Source: Megascapheus bottae (taxonomy: Eukaryota; Chordata; Mammalia; Rodentia; Geomyidae). Taken from it: 64,000 nt of DNA. Each line of letters opens with the position of its first letter. Position 1 is the first letter of the stretch. Below, piece after piece: positions 45,442 to 57,744 of the stretch. The position numbers and the translations under genes are program-made. The stretch is taken from NCBI GenBank assembly GCA_024803745.1, contig JANJXV010000013.1, forward strand, positions 35,920,501 through 35,984,500, given 5' to 3'. The notes under the pieces were generated by a model that saw only the letters and a program-made list of their open reading frames with translations, was not told the DNA's origin and did not search any database.

Positions 45442-46524
45442 TTGTAATTAGATCTAAGGATGGGGATCCTTTGGGGTCTGTCTTAAATAAAGTGTGAGTC
45501 TCTGAGAACAATCTGCCTCACAAGCTTGGCCTCTTCTCAAAGGAAGCTTCAAGTTGCAGAGATGTGATGCTGTGATTGGTCTAGACTGAGCCAGTTGCCT
45601 GCCCATTGGAGGAAAGGTAGCCTCCAAGGAAGATCATGCGGCTCTTGCCAAAAGATTATCACCAACAAGTGACAGGTGCACTCAGAATAAATTCCTCATA
45701 GTGAAAGGAGCAGGTCAAACAATGTCTGCTTTATTCCCAAGGCCACCTGTAGGGGTAATGCTTGGTCTTACATGTCTAATGTCAATCGACTATAATGCTG
45801 AAAATAACTTGCTCTGTGTTTTTGAAACCTGCCAGGTTTCAAGAGTCACTGGACATAAATAATGCCACTTCTTCTCTGTCTAGCCTAGGAACAGCTCAGA
45901 TGTTAGAACTACGATGTAAAACAGGTGGTGTTAGAGGAGTTCTCTGAAGATAGATGGTGTGGAAGTGCAAATTATCTGCAGAGAGTCTTACTATTGGAGA
46001 AAGGGAATGTTTATCCCATTATGACTGTGTAGGGTCCCATGAAAGTCATTTGTTGTACTGTATCTCACTTCCTGCTAATAAAAATTGCCACTGGAGGGAA
46101 AGAAGATCTCTACATTGCTGTTTCCTTTCCTTTCTTCAGAGTAATTCCTCTAGTGACAAGTTAGCATTGAGGCAAGAGTGACAAATATATAAACTTTCTA
46201 GTAGTGGCTGAGATGGAGAGAACCTGTGCACTGGCTACTGCCTAGGTCTGAAATACGCTTGTGTCCACATCAGCATGGGACTGGCTCCATTTAAGGACTC
46301 TGCTCAACCGTCACTACACCAGGTTTTCCAAGATGATCAGCCTATCTGAAGTTCTCCTTTCTAATTCCCCTGTGCCATAGTTCATTGTTCTTCTTAACAG
46401 CACTTATCATTCTCAAAGTATTATGTTAATTGTCTCCCTCCGTAGTATATCAGCTCTAGGGGATGGAGCTATGTGGTCATCATCTTCTACAGTGTCTGGC
46501 ACAAAATAGGTATTCAGTAAAGGT

Positions 46525-46575
46525 TGGATGGATGGATGGATGGATGGATGGATGGATGGATGGGTAGATGGATGA
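46525..46575. repeat. GGAT microsatellite
   Basis: About 10 GGAT units, ending imperfectly. Confidence 0.97.
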
Positions 46576-47111
46576 GCAGGTCTCAGATTGCCTCTAGGAC
46601 TTGACTTCTTAGCCTAGAAGGGAATCTGCTGTGATAATTATAGAAAAATCAATCTATCAGCCATCACACTAGCTACAGGGTTAACACTTTGGAGAATGTT
46701 GCACTTGGAGTCAGAAAGCTAAAAAAGGAAAGGAGTCTGCTGAGTCAACAAAGTCAGCAAAGGCGAGTTTGTTCCGCAGCGTTAGCTGTCTACAGGGTCA
46801 AGGGAGAACCCCTGGCCTCATCAGCAGCAGAATTTTAGATGAGGCTGCACTGTTGTAATTGATTGTAGTTACCTAGTTTCCATATGAAAAGACACTAATA
46901 ATTCAGCTCAGTGGTTACAGCATTTGGGGTCTGGGGAGGGGTCTTTAGTCCACTCTTTGCAGAGCCCCTGAGGAGCAGGAAACATCAATTTGGAGATCTG
47001 TGAAGCAAATCCAGATCATCCTTCATTGGTTGCCTGTAGTTTTTGGATCAGTGGAGAATTCCATCTGTCAGGGTATTTGCTGCATCATAACAGTTGTTGA
47101 ATTCTCTTCAG

Positions 47112-47241
47112 GCAACAGATGAAGAACTCTGTCTACCGAAGCCGGCAGTCTCTGAACAGCCCTAGTCCAGGAGAAACGGAGATGGACCTTCTGGTCACTC
47201 GGGAGCGACCCCGGCGTGGAATCCGTAACAGTGGCTATGAT
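47112..47241 (+). CDS. KIAA1549L: KIAA1549L exon k (cytoplasmic, last exon seen)
   Basis: Acceptor attctcttcag ends at 47111 and donor gtaagt starts at 47242. The 130 bases complete the split arginine codon and end in phase 0 after GAT. The peptide is QQMKNSVYRSRQSLNSPSPG followed by ETEMDLLVTRERPRRGIRNS and GYD. It is rich in Arg, Ser and Pro with SRQS and SPSP sites, and is likely disordered and phosphorylated. The coding sequence must continue in at least one exon beyond the window, because the frame is open at the donor and no stop has been reached. Confidence 0.92.
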
Positions 47242-48259
47242 GTAAGTCTCCAGTGGGCTGGGGAGAACTCAAGCTTGGCTTTCCCCTGAAAGCAAAGGGA
47301 ATAGAACATCCGTAATGTTTCCATTTACTTTCATGTTTGTGGAATTCTTAAATGCACTACAATATTTTCTACAGTGTTTTCTTTTTTCTTCCCTCTTCTG
47401 CAAAGTAAGATTACTTAGCACGTGTCAGTAACAAATCATTGCTAAAAGGATTATGGTTTAACTGTCCTGCAAATAGTACATGACTGACCATAAACACAAA
47501 TTCTAAATAGCCTTCATTTCTCATCCTCTGTCCTTAGAAACGCATTAAGAACCATAGAAATGAACTAGAATTCATTTGAGCATGTGCTTCTCTTGATCCA
47601 TGGCACTTGAAAATTTGGATTTGTTTCTGATTTCGTAACTCCTCAGCATATTGAGGAAACAATAAGATGTGCAATAGTGCAAGCAGATGATCTCACGTGG
47701 CGAATCACATGTCTACATTCAGTGATGTGTCCAAACCGTGCAATTTCTTATCCCAAGACTTCCCTGATGAGGCTTTGTGATCAGAAGCTTCCTAGCTAGC
47801 CAGCAACCGGGACTTGCAATGCCATTTCAAAGGGACTACCTAGACTCTTAAGCTTTTTGAAAAGACTTCCTATTTCCTTAAAGGATTTCTACAATTGTAG
47901 AAAATTGGATTTTTTTTCCTGTGATAAGAGTTACAATTCAAATATGTTTGGAGAAACTTTTCTAATTTGAAAAACGCTACTTTGAAAATGACTCAGTTTC
48001 ATAAATACATCATGCTAATTGGAAGGCAAGATTATTTTTCCTATTTGGGATTGGTCGTGGTTTGTTACAAAAACTTCAAGTGGGCTTCTTAAATGGTCCA
48101 TTAAAAGCAGGCATATTCTATCTGATGATATCCCTCACATTGAAATTTGATTTTTGATATTTGGGTTGATGGTGATACACTTACTCTTTTTTTGTTCCTT
48201 CTTCTTTGTGAATAAGATGGTTTGATAGTTTAGTTTTATAAAATTCAGATGTTTTGACC

Positions 48260-48262
<3 letters not shown>

Positions 48263-48307
<45 letters not shown>
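48263..48307. repeat. CA microsatellite
   Basis: About 22 CA units at the tail of an antisense IDL-Geo. Confidence 0.98.
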
Positions 48308-48309
<2 letters not shown>

Positions 48310-48312
<3 letters not shown>

Positions 48313-48495
48313 TTGCCAGTCCTGGGGCTTGAGCTCAGAGCCTGAGCACTGTCCTTGAGATTGCTCAAGGTTAGAGCTCTAACCACTTGAGCCTCAGCAC
48401 CCCTTCCAGCTTTATTCTATGTATGTGGTACCGAGGAATGAAACTCGGGTCTTCATGCATGCTAGACAAGCACTCTACCACTAGGCCAAACTTTC
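48310..48495 (-). mobile_element. IDL-Geo SINE with repeat tail
   Basis: Antisense dimer. Its tail is the CA/TG repeat at 48263-48307. Flanking ttgaccat before the repeat and after the SINE suggests that the repeat belongs to the insertion. Confidence 0.85.
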
Positions 48496-48815
48496 GACTC
48501 TTGACCATATACTTTTTTTCCAGGTTAAGTTCTCCTTCCAGATAATTTTTCTCCTCATAAAAAAATATTTCTTATTCCAGTCCATTCTTTGACTTGATCA
48601 ACGTAAGTGGTAAGCTTCTAATTAACCCCTGCTCTCCAGGGTGAGCATTCTTTCTGGATGCTTACTTAATGTGAAGAACTTGGGATGTGAGAGGTTTTAG
48701 TTGATAGCATGATAAATATTTATAGATTGTTTTTGAGAGTCTAGGTATAGAGAGGCTTATGGTGAGGAGGACCTGGGTCAGAGATTTGCCCGAAATCTTA
48801 AAAAGACAACCTTGC

Positions 48816-49027
48816 TGCCAGGTACCAGTGTTTCACACCTGTAATCCTAGCTACTCGAGATGTTGAAATCTGAGGATTTCAGTTTGAAGCCAACCCTGGT
48901 AGGAAAGTCCATGAGCCTTTTAACTCCAATGAACCCCCGGGTAAAGAGAAATAGTGGTAGAGCACTAGCCTTGAGTGAAAAGCTCCAGAACAGGCCTGGG
49001 TTCAAGCCCCACGACTGACCAAAAAAG
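48816..49027 (+). mobile_element. B1-Geo SINE
   Basis: Head cacctgtaatcctagctact and shortened Geo tail with A-rich end. Confidence 0.85.
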
Positions 49028-49399
49028 GAAAAAGAAAAAAGACAACATTGCACCTGTTCCTAGAAGATGCTACTTGCATTCCTCACCTCCCATCTCTGGA
49101 AGGACATGGAGTAAATTACTTAGGATAATAAGAGAAAGCATTCTTAGATGCTTACTCTCACAGTCATGTAGAAATAAATACTTGGAGTACAAGCAGACTC
49201 TCTTCACTTTATGCTTTTTTCAAAAATATACATTTCTCTGAGAAGTACATATAATCTCAAAAACATATATATAGGCTTCCTTAAAAGAAAATGCATAATC
49301 TAGGCATCAATTTTAGTAACTTAGATTGTGAACTATAGAACATTTCTTAGCTGTCGCTCCTCTTGTGTGTTTTTATACTAATCATATGAAAAGTAGCTG

Positions 49400-49555
49400 A
49401 GCTTTACTGACTACATGCTATAGATGAAGCCTCTTCATATGTCTCATCTAATTGAATTTGCATCCTTCCCAGGTGTGTTATTGTTCTTCTCATGGATAAG
49501 AAAACTGAGGCTCAGAGTGGTTATAGTGTGTTCAACACCAGAGCTCATCTTTTTT
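49400..49555 (-). mobile_element. MIR element
   Basis: Antisense core ataagaaaactgaggctcag. Confidence 0.75.
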
Positions 49556-49559
49556 CATT

Positions 49560-49966
49560 TTTTCAGTACTGGAATTTGAACTCAAAACCTCATCTTGCCA
49601 GGCAGGTACTTTACCATTTGAGCCATACCTCCAGCTCTCTTTTTTGCCAGTCCTGGGGCTTGATCTCAGGGCCTGAGCACTGTCCTTGCACTTTCTCAAG
49701 GCTAGAGCTCTACACTTGAGCCACAGCACCACTTCTGGCTTTTTCTCTGTATGTGGTGCTGAGGACTCAAACCCAGCTCTTCATGCATGCTACATAAGTA
49801 CTCTACCACTAGGCCAAACTCCCAGCCCCCTCCTCCAGCTCTCTTAACTTTGGTAATGTTTAATATAAGGGGTCTCACATTTTGCCCAGGCTGGCCTGGA
49901 CTATGGTATTCTTACTTATGTATCCCATGTAGCTGGAATGACAGATATGTGTCACTATATCCAGCC
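49560..49966 (-). mobile_element. Older ID/B1-type SINE, split by IDL-Geo
   Basis: Antisense ID-like part (49560-49641) and B1-like part (49845-49966) are separated by the nested IDL-Geo insertion. Confidence 0.7.
49642..49831 (-). mobile_element. IDL-Geo SINE, nested in older SINE
   Basis: Antisense dimer with a perfect 14-base target duplication (cctccagctctctt at 49628 and 49832). The bases on either side belong to an older ID/B1-type element. Confidence 0.92.
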
Positions 49967-49974
49967 TTCTATTA

Positions 49975-50085
49975 GTTAGGATGAGATCTTGAACATTTTT
50001 TGTACCAGCTAACCTCAAACCTCAGTTCTCCCAGTCTGAGTCTCCCAAGTAGTTAGAATTATAGGCATGAACCACCACGCCCAGC
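49975..50085 (-). mobile_element. B1-type SINE monomer
   Basis: Antisense text ending ggcatgaaccaccacgccca. Confidence 0.7.
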
Positions 50086-50099
50086 TCAGTCCTTTTTAG

Positions 50100-50265
50100 T
50101 TTGTGTCAGAATGTGGGCTTGATCTTGAGCCCTGGGCATTGTCCTTTAGCTTTTATGCCCAAGACTGGTGTTCTACCACTTGAGCAACAGTTCCACTTCT
50201 GGCTTTTTGCTCATTAATTGGAGATAAGGGTCTCATGGACTTTCTTGCCCAGGTTGGGCCCAGTC
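50100..50265 (-). mobile_element. B1-Geo SINE, truncated
   Basis: Antisense Geo half (ggtgttctaccacttgagca) and the start of the linker; the head is missing. Confidence 0.78.
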
Positions 50266-51027
50266 TTCTTAATCACAAGACTATGATTTTTATACATCCA
50301 TCCCTAGTAATCATGTGTTTTCATGTAACACGATATATATCATGTATTTCTGAATCTTAGAAGAGACAAGATGTCAAGTCTCAGGATTCTTACATGAGCA
50401 ACTTACATACACAAAAAATAGATCAGCAAATAAAGTACAAAAAAGAAACAATTCATGGTTTTATACAATGCCTTCATTTTCTGAGCCTTTTTATTTTTCT
50501 AAAAATGTCAAGGCACTCCTGGCAAAAGAACCCATTAGCCCAGCAGTGAATCTGTCATTTGGTTGGAAATATGTCATTCTCCCTACTGGGTTTGGAGATT
50601 TCAAAAACTAGGCCAAAATATCCAGTCCTTTCTGCCAGGTTAGGAAAGTTTGACAGTGCAGAAACAAAAGCTCAGGAGATTGCTTTAATTTTTGAATTTA
50701 TCAAAAGTTTGACTGGAGTCTCAAAGGAAAAAGACTTCACTTAAGAATAATCGAATAAATACATGAATAAGTAAGCAAACTATGCTGCACAGGCAAACTG
50801 TAGCCCCAGGATTGATGGCAGGGTGGCTTATTTCAACATTTTCCCATTACAACAGGAGTTTATCTACCCTGCAGAAGAGAGATGACTCCAGGGAGGTGAG
50901 ATCACTGTATGTCACAGCAACAATTCTCAGCTGCTTGGTTACTCTGTCAGCCAAGATATGTGCGCCAGTAAGCATGTCTCAGTTGATAGTAACTTTCTAA
51001 GATTATACACCCTTGTTAAAAGAATAT

Positions 51028-51228
51028 GGACCAGGAGTTTGGCCTGGTGGTAAGAGTGCTTGCCTAGCATGCACAAAGACCAGGTTCGATTCCTTGGTAC
51101 CATATACATAGAAAAAGCCAGAAGTGGTACTGTGGCTCATGTGGTAGAGATCTAGCCTTAAGAAAACCAAAGGACAGTGCTCAGGCCCTGAGTTCAAGCC
51201 CTGGGACTGGCAAAAAAAAAAAAGAAAA
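51028..51228 (+). mobile_element. IDL-Geo SINE
   Basis: Complete dimer with A-rich tail and flanking aaaagaatat on both sides. Confidence 0.88.
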
Positions 51229-51247
51229 AAAAGAATATATTACTTTT

Positions 51248-51460
51248 TGCCTGACTCTAGAGGCACACTCTTATAATCCTAGCTACTCAGGAGCCTGAGA
51301 TCAGAGGATAGTGATTTGAAGCCAGGCCAGGAATAAAATTAGAAAGTTTCCTCCAATTAACCATCAAAGTGCCAGACTGGAGGCGTGACTCAGGTATAGA
51401 ACACTAGCCATGAACAAGAAAGCTGATAGAGCATGAGACCCTGAGTTCAAGCCTCAGTAT
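51248..51460 (+). mobile_element. B1-Geo SINE
   Basis: Head cttataatcctagctactca; Geo tail diverged. Confidence 0.82.
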
Positions 51461-51902
51461 AGATACACCCACCCACATACCCCCATACACACACAGCATT
51501 ATTTTCAAAAGATAACCTTTAAAAGGCTCAACTTTATCACTGAAATCAGTTGATTCTTGTGCATGAAAACAGGTAGAAGGCAAATATCAGCCTAATGTAT
51601 AAAAGCATATTTCTAAATATCTTAAAGTGTTATTTTCTGAATGGAAGTCGGGCAAAAAGTAATGACCAAAAAATTCCTTAACTCACTCCCCCACCCCCCA
51701 TCACAAACGAAATGAAAAAAAAATGCCTTAACTAGGCAGAATAAAGACCCAAGTGGTTCTTTTCCACATAAGACAAATATTCTCCCTAATATATGCATGA
51801 TGAAGCAGCCATGCTTGTAAAGAACAAGAAATTATCAAATCAACCATTCTCCAGAAATAAACATGCAACCCCTCAATGTGGACCTGTTTCCTGAACTTTT
51901 TT

Positions 51903-52138
51903 TGTTGGTGGTGGTCATGGGGCTTGAACTCAGAGGCTGAGCACTATCCCTGAGCTTCTTTGCTCAAGGCTGGTGTTCTACCACTTTATTTCACAGCTCT
52001 ACTTTCAGTTTTCTGGTGGTTAATTAGAGATAAGAGTTTCATGGCCTTTCCTGCCTGGGCTGGCTTTGAACTGTGATCCTCAGATCTCAGTGTCCTGATT
52101 AGCTAAGATTATAGGTGGAAGCTACCAGTACACAGCTA
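51903..52138 (-). mobile_element. B1-Geo SINE
   Basis: Antisense dimer; gaactgtgatcctcagatct is diagnostic of the head. Confidence 0.87.
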
Positions 52139-52167
52139 TTTCTGAACTTTTTATTTGCTTGTTTTTG

Positions 52168-52235
52168 TTATTTGTGATGGAACCCAAGGTCTCATGCATG
52201 CTAGACAAATGTTCTGCCTCTTATCTCTAACCCAG
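52168..52235 (-). mobile_element. ID-like SINE fragment
   Basis: Antisense text gtctcatgcatgctagacaa with flanking tRNA-like pieces. Confidence 0.6.
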
Positions 52236-53129
52236 CCATAATCCCGTGTTCTGGAGTTTTAGACTCTATGAATAGAAGGAATAGAGTCAGATGTGTGTGC
52301 CTTGTCTGCACAGGCCTCGCCTAGAGCCAATTGAGACACAGATTGTTTGAACTATGATTCTGAAAATTAATACTGACCTTCAGAAGTAGTCCATTAGCAA
52401 GCCACTACCTTTAAGTTTCTTCCTGGTACCATGTCAAGCTCTGTATAGAACTGGTACAGCTGGGTTCTCATGTACCAGCATTTCACTTGAGATTTTTTTT
52501 GGCTTATGATAGTGTGAAGGCAATATTCATTCTGATTTTAAGTTTTGGCCCTTTGTGGTACAGTGCTATGCCACCAGGTCACCTAGACGATGCAAGGCAG
52601 ACTGGGCAGTGAACTGCATCTCCTAGAGAGCGGTACAGTCTCAGGCTACACAGACTATACTGTAGCGTGCTGTGTTGCCAGCCTTTCTGAATGTGGTTGC
52701 ATCTCGTCATGTCTACAAAATACCCATCTCTATGTGCACTTGAGATATTCAACCCTTCACTATAATTTATGCTTTGTATTTAGATGGTTTCACCCCACTG
52801 TAGGCTAATCTAAGTGTCTGGGCATGTTTAAGGTAAGATGGTCTAAGTTACAATGCTTGGTAGGTCAGTTATCTTAAATGTATTTATTTTATTATCACTC
52901 CTCACGGGTTTGTTGAGACAGAAGTTAGTCAAGGCATCTGTATTTGATGAGCATTTCTGACAGACCAGCAGGCTCAAACTGCAAAAACCCAGCAGAGTTT
53001 GGAAATGTTCAGATAGATGGTTGGTCCTCAGATGCATCTCTGAAGAGGCCATGTCAGTTATCAGCTATCATTCAAGAGGCATGCTTCAGGGAAATGTTTT
53101 GAAAAGGCATTAAAACAACAACAACAGGA

Positions 53130-53460
53130 TTGTCTGGTACTGGTAGCTCATGCCTGTAATACCAGTTACCCAGGAAGCTGAGATCTAAGCATCACAATTC
53201 AAAGCCAGCTCTCACAGGAAAGTCTATGCGATTTTTAAAATATTTTTATTGTATTTAATAAAAGGGTTTTATGATATTTGCCAGATAGAAGGTGCATTAA
53301 TTCACATACATTGATAGTCTATGCAATTTTTATCTCCAACTAAGCACTACAAAGTCAGAGTTGGAGGTATGGTTCAAATGGTAGAGGGTCCACCTTGAAC
53401 AATGACAAAAAAGTGAAGGGACAGTGCTCAAAACTTGAATTCAAATCCCTGTAAGAGCCC
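53130..53460 (+). mobile_element. B1-Geo SINE split by LINE-1 fragment
   Basis: Head at 53130-53236 and linker plus Geo tail at 53317-53460, separated by the 80-base LINE-1 piece. Confidence 0.88.
53237..53316 (-). mobile_element. 80-base LINE-1 3' end inside a SINE
   Basis: Only the last 80 bases of the LINE-1 3' UTR are present. The flanks gtctatgcgattttt (53222-53236) and gtctatgcaattttt (53317-53331) are a target duplication that splits the surrounding B1-Geo SINE. Confidence 0.88.
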
Positions 53461-53812
53461 ATGGCCAGTATACAAATGAAGACACCCTGGGGAAGTTGCT
53501 GAACGCCCCCTTTCATTGCCTCTGCTGTTGTGTGCAGCAGAATCACCACAGTCCACGTGCATTTCACATATGCAGGTTCAACAGCACAGGCCTCGAATGC
53601 AAAAGAAACAAGCACATTGCACTAAAAATACAAAGGCTTTACATGTAATCTGTTCATACTGTACACCATACGTTTCTTTTTCCATGTTCACTCTCCACAA
53701 GGCTGCATAGGTGGGTTTTTTTTTTTTAAGGGATTTTCAAGAGACTGTAATTCTCCATGCCTTTTTTCTTCTTTCTTATATGTGGCTCCACTGTCCCCAC
53801 CCAGTGAGGCTC

Positions 53813-53842
53813 GGGGGGGGGGGGGAAGAAGGGGGGGGCGGG
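53813..53842. repeat. G-run cluster
   Basis: Runs of 13, 8 and 3 G separated by short spacers. Confidence 0.95.
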
Positions 53843-54189
53843 AAAGGTAGACGTTTTACTCATCCGAGTGCACACTCCAGGTGATTACATATTAGTGGAG
53901 GAGAAAAGTCAAGACACACTTAGCATGCTGGAACAATGTGTGAATTGGAGGCAAGAGTCTGGCTGAAGGTTCTTTTCTGTCTCCCCCCATGGCTGCCCCC
54001 CAGTCTAGTGGCCCTGGCTCCCCACGGAGGAGGCTGCTAAACCACTGCATGGAAGGCACTAAGACACTTGCTGTAAATCCTCCAGGAGCTTCACACAGCT
54101 CTGAGCTGGAAACTCAAAGCCTACGATGCTGGTGGCTCAGGACTCGGTTTCTATGGCTGATCCAGCCATGCTATGCTAGTTGATATTCC

Positions 54190-54438
54190 TTATTTTTTAT
54201 TTCATTTTATTTTTGGGGGTCATGAGACTTGAACTCTGGCCTGGGCATTGTCCCTGAGCTCTTCAGCTCAAGGCTACCGCCCTATCCTTGAGCCAAGCCC
54301 CACTTCACATTTTCTAGAGGTTAATTGGAGATAAGAGTCTCAGGTCCTTTTGTTCCGGGACTTGCTTTTGAACCTTGATCCTCAGATCTCAGCCTCCTGA
54401 GTAGTTAGGATTACAGGCATGAGCCACCACACTTGGCT
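54190..54438 (-). mobile_element. B1-Geo SINE
   Basis: Complete antisense dimer ending gcatgagccaccacacttgg. Confidence 0.9.
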
Positions 54439-55042
54439 TCATGATGTTTCTTATTTTTTAAGCCAACCCCTTGGCTTTAGCTCAAATACCCTTCCCCAAA
54501 CCCTGCCATGTGCTTTCCATAGCTCCCTATCTTTGCACATGCTCATCGATCTGTGGGAAGCAGCCCTGTGCATTGTAGGATATTTGATAACATTCCTTGC
54601 CTCTACTTTGCTGCTAATAGTGTCTCCCAGTGGTGACAACCAGAAGTGTCTGTCCATATTGCCACATGTCCCCTATGAGGCAAACCGGTTGGTGTGGGCA
54701 GTGCTTTCAGAACGTGATTTAAATATCATCTTTCCCAGAATCTTTCCCAAGCTTAGATCCCCACCCTTTTTGTTCTAGTCATACCTGATGTTTTCCCACA
54801 TCAGAGCCCTCACCCCAACTCTTCAGCTATATTATCTCCCTGTTCAATTTCTCAAGGGCAGAAATCATGTTTTACTCATCCCTGAAATTTAGCACTCAGA
54901 ATAGAAACCTGCATATACCTGTCGTGTCTTTATTTGCTGAGCAAATGAACAAACAAATGTGTCAACTAAAAGAGGTGGCGCCTAAGCTTAGACCTGACAC
55001 TAGACTCTGTTTTTAGCTCTGAACCATATAAACGTCTGATTT

Positions 55043-55221
55043 GGCTGGGCACTCACTGGTGTACACACCTGTAATCCTAGCTACTCAGGAAGCTGAGATC
55101 AGAGGATCAAGGTTTAAAACCAGCAAAGTCTGTAAGACTCATTTCTCATTAACTAGCAAAATGTTAGACGTGGAGCTGTGGTTCAAGTAGTTGAGCACTA
55201 GCCTTGAGTGAAAAAGCCAAA
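55043..55221 (+). mobile_element. B1-Geo SINE, 3' truncated
   Basis: Head acctgtaatcctagctactc and the first part of Geo (gtggagctgtggttcaagta); ends before the gttcaagccc part. Confidence 0.85.
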
Positions 55222-55249
55222 GGGGATCGGATTGATCTGGCTAAGTTGG

Positions 55250-55640
55250 AATTTTGTATTCATTACTACTGCACAGCTAGGAATACAATATTGGATATAA
55301 ACAACTGAAGGAAGGAAAGGTTTTATTTCAGTGGGTTCCATCAATGACATGTTGGCTCCATGCACTTAGGCAGAGTATCATGGTGGCAGGCAGAGCATGT
55401 GACAGAAGAGACTCTTCATCTCATGGTGGACAGGAAGCATAGTGCAAAAAAGAAAGAGGGTCAGGGTAATACATCTCAAAGGCAGGCCCCCGTGACCTAC
55501 TGTCTCCATTTAGGCCTCACCTCCCAATTTTCTAGAGTTTCCCCAAATAGCACTATCAGCTGGGAAACCAGTAATGTCTTTTCCACTCACCTGCCACACA
55601 AAAACAGCAGATCATCTTTATGTCCTCATAGCCTTGAAGT
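55250..55640 (-). mobile_element. Possible LTR (MaLR-like) remnant
   Basis: Landmarks aggaaaggttttatttcagt and tcatggtggcaggcagagca are in the order seen in antisense MaLR LTRs. No coding part is seen. Confidence 0.4.
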
Positions 55641-56962
55641 ACCTAAGCTTCACCCATTGAAAGATAGTCAACAATGTTGAAATTTCACTGGAATTTTAAA
55701 AATGTATCATTTGGATGCTTCTGCAGAAGGAAGTCATCAAACCAGCATTTTATACCTCTGCCTATACTGACAAGGATTGTCTGACTATTGGTAGAAAAGT
55801 CTTTGGCAGGGAGCCTCAGTAGGGAGGGGCTATAAAAAAAAAATCTCTCGGCTGCTGTTGCATGACCATCTTCCCCTTCAAAAAGGCAAAAGGAGAACTT
55901 TCTGAAATTGGTTTTCCAGGAACCACTTTCTGAATACATCTGTCATTCTTCAATGGCAGGCAGCACCCATGGTGACCTGTGATAGCCAGGTCAGGCTTAC
56001 TTCAAGGGAGATGATATTGTTTTGTGCAGCCCCAAAGAACCTGATCAGTGAGAAGAGAAATGGACACAGAGCCAAGTCTATTTCATGGAGGCCAGATGGC
56101 CCAGACATTTTTCTTGCTGGTAAATTACTTCCACCTGGTCTTTGGATCCTTGCCAGGAAATTGCACAATTTGTTCAGAATTGCTGCTTCTTGTAGGATGC
56201 AGCTATCTTTTATCTTCAACACTGAAAAATCAGGGCATTCAGGAAGATTCTGGAAAGCCCCTTAGATACTTGTGCTCAGAAACAAGGTTCCAGAGGGAAG
56301 CTAAGTGGTATTTTGTGTCCTGGAAAATGTGGCCTCGTAAGACATGGATCTACTATAGGGATCTTAACTCAAGAAATCCTGCCTGAAGAGTTGTTTAGCT
56401 CTCTTCTTCAGTTGTGTTCTAGAAAAGACTAAGTCATTCTAGGTACACAGAAATGTCCTTACTGTTGAAGACCTTGAAGCAGAAATAGGTTAAGCTCTTA
56501 AGACTAATTTCCACACATCTACTCAATGAGAATGACTGTCCTACTCTATCACTTGGGGATGCAGCAGGACATAGAACTGGTGGCCTGAGGGAGATTGTAC
56601 CACAGGAGAACAGAGGTAAGGACTTACTCTCATAGATGAATAATGCATATGTGCCCAGAAGGCAAGCAGGAACCACAGTGTTGATCCTAATAGCCTGGCC
56701 ATAGTGGGACTCTCTAGGACGTGGCTTCTGACAGAGACCTAAAATGGTGGAGTCAAGCATGCCAACCTCCCAGGAGAAGGGAATTCTGAAAGGAAGAATC
56801 ACAAGGGTAGGGCTCTGAGGAAAATGACTATTTGGGGAGCTTTGAGATTATCAAGGAGACCTGTGTAGACGGATTCCCCTGCTCAGAATAGGTACTCATC
56901 CTTGACCCCTTCCTTTCTTTTACCCCATATCTAGTCCTATCCATTTTCTTTGAGACTATATA

Positions 56963-57055
56963 TCAGGGCTGGGAATGTAACTCAGTGGAGCTTGCCTCAG
57001 CATGCCCAAGGCCTCAGATTCAAGATTCAATCCCTATACCACAAACAATGAAACA
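56963..57055 (+). mobile_element. ID-type SINE monomer
   Basis: tRNA-like unit (gggctgggaatgtaactcag to gattcaatccctatacc) with A-rich tail and no Geo half. Confidence 0.8.
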
Positions 57056-57200
57056 AAATCTGTCTTGAATTTACCCACCTCTTACCCATGAACACCTTAA
57101 CCTAATCCCTTGCTATATCTCTTCTTGGCTAAGTCACTGTAAGAGTCTCCTAAACAGCCTCTCATGCATTCCAGTCATGTTCCTCTCTTGCTTGAAATTC

Positions 57201-57227
57201 TTGTTTGTTTGTTTGTTTGTTTGTTTT
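57201..57227. repeat. GTTT microsatellite
   Basis: About six GTTT units. Confidence 0.95.
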
Positions 57228-57374
57228 TCTCTTGTCCTTTAAAAAGTCTCCAGCGTTCTTCCTGTGGCCTCTGAAACCCTCTGTATTCAGTCCTGTTTCT
57301 GACCACTAGTCCTTCAGCCATGAGATCTCTGTCTTAATTTCCTGTGCCCAGAATAAAATGACTTCACGGGAATT

Positions 57375-57376
57375 TT

Positions 57377-57428
<52 letters not shown>

Positions 57429-57520
57429 TCCTTCCTTCCTTCCTTCCTTCCTTCCTTCCTTCCTCCCTCCCTCCCTCCCTCCCTCCCTCCCTCCCTTCCT
57501 TCTTGCTTGCTTGCTTGCTT
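57375..57520. repeat. CTTT, CCTT, CCCT, GCTT compound array
   Basis: Four tetranucleotide blocks in series, adjoining the tail of a minus-strand SINE. Confidence 0.97.
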
Positions 57521-57744
57521 TCAGTCATGGGGCTTGAACTCTGGGCTTGGGCACTGTTCCTGAGCTCTTCAGCTGAAGGCTAATGCTCTACCCCTTGAAC
57601 CACAGTGCCATTTCCAGTTTTCTGGTAGTTAACTGGAGATAAGAGTCTCATGGACTTTTGTGCCCAGGCTGGCTTTGAACCACAATCCTCAGATCTCAGC
57701 CTCCTAAGTAGCTAAGATTACAGGCATGAACCACCAGTGCTTGG
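57521..57744 (-). mobile_element. B1-Geo SINE with pyrimidine tail
   Basis: Complete antisense dimer adjoining the CTTT/CCTT/CCCT array at 57375-57520. Confidence 0.92.

Larger units (their letters stand above)
40191..47111 (+). other. KIAA1549L: Intron j-k
   Basis: SINE-rich in the first half (40214-41651 and 43472-44940), with three CA repeats and a GGAT repeat. Positions 41790-43460 and 45445-46520 show nothing else recognisable apart from possible old MIR/L2 traces near 46480. Confidence 0.78.
1288..47241 (+). other. KIAA1549L: KIAA1549L gene, partial (11 internal exons)
   Basis: Eleven exons on the plus strand join in frame into 536 codons with no stop. The protein reads as an extracellular region with N-glycosylation sites, one membrane helix, and a long charged cytoplasmic tail. 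It matches, from memory, KIAA1549L (mouse D430041D05Rik) rather than its paralogue KIAA1549: the juxtamembrane motif is VQGFDYAKQHLGQQGADEEV here, whereas the paralogue has KGFDFAKQHLGQ followed by a different sequence. The family has no established biochemical activity; KIAA1549 itself is known mainly as the 5' partner of BRAF fusions in pilocytic astrocytoma. The large N-terminal ectodomain exons and the C-terminal exons are not in the window. A protein alignment to KIAA1549L and KIAA1549 would settle the paralogue. Confidence 0.87.
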
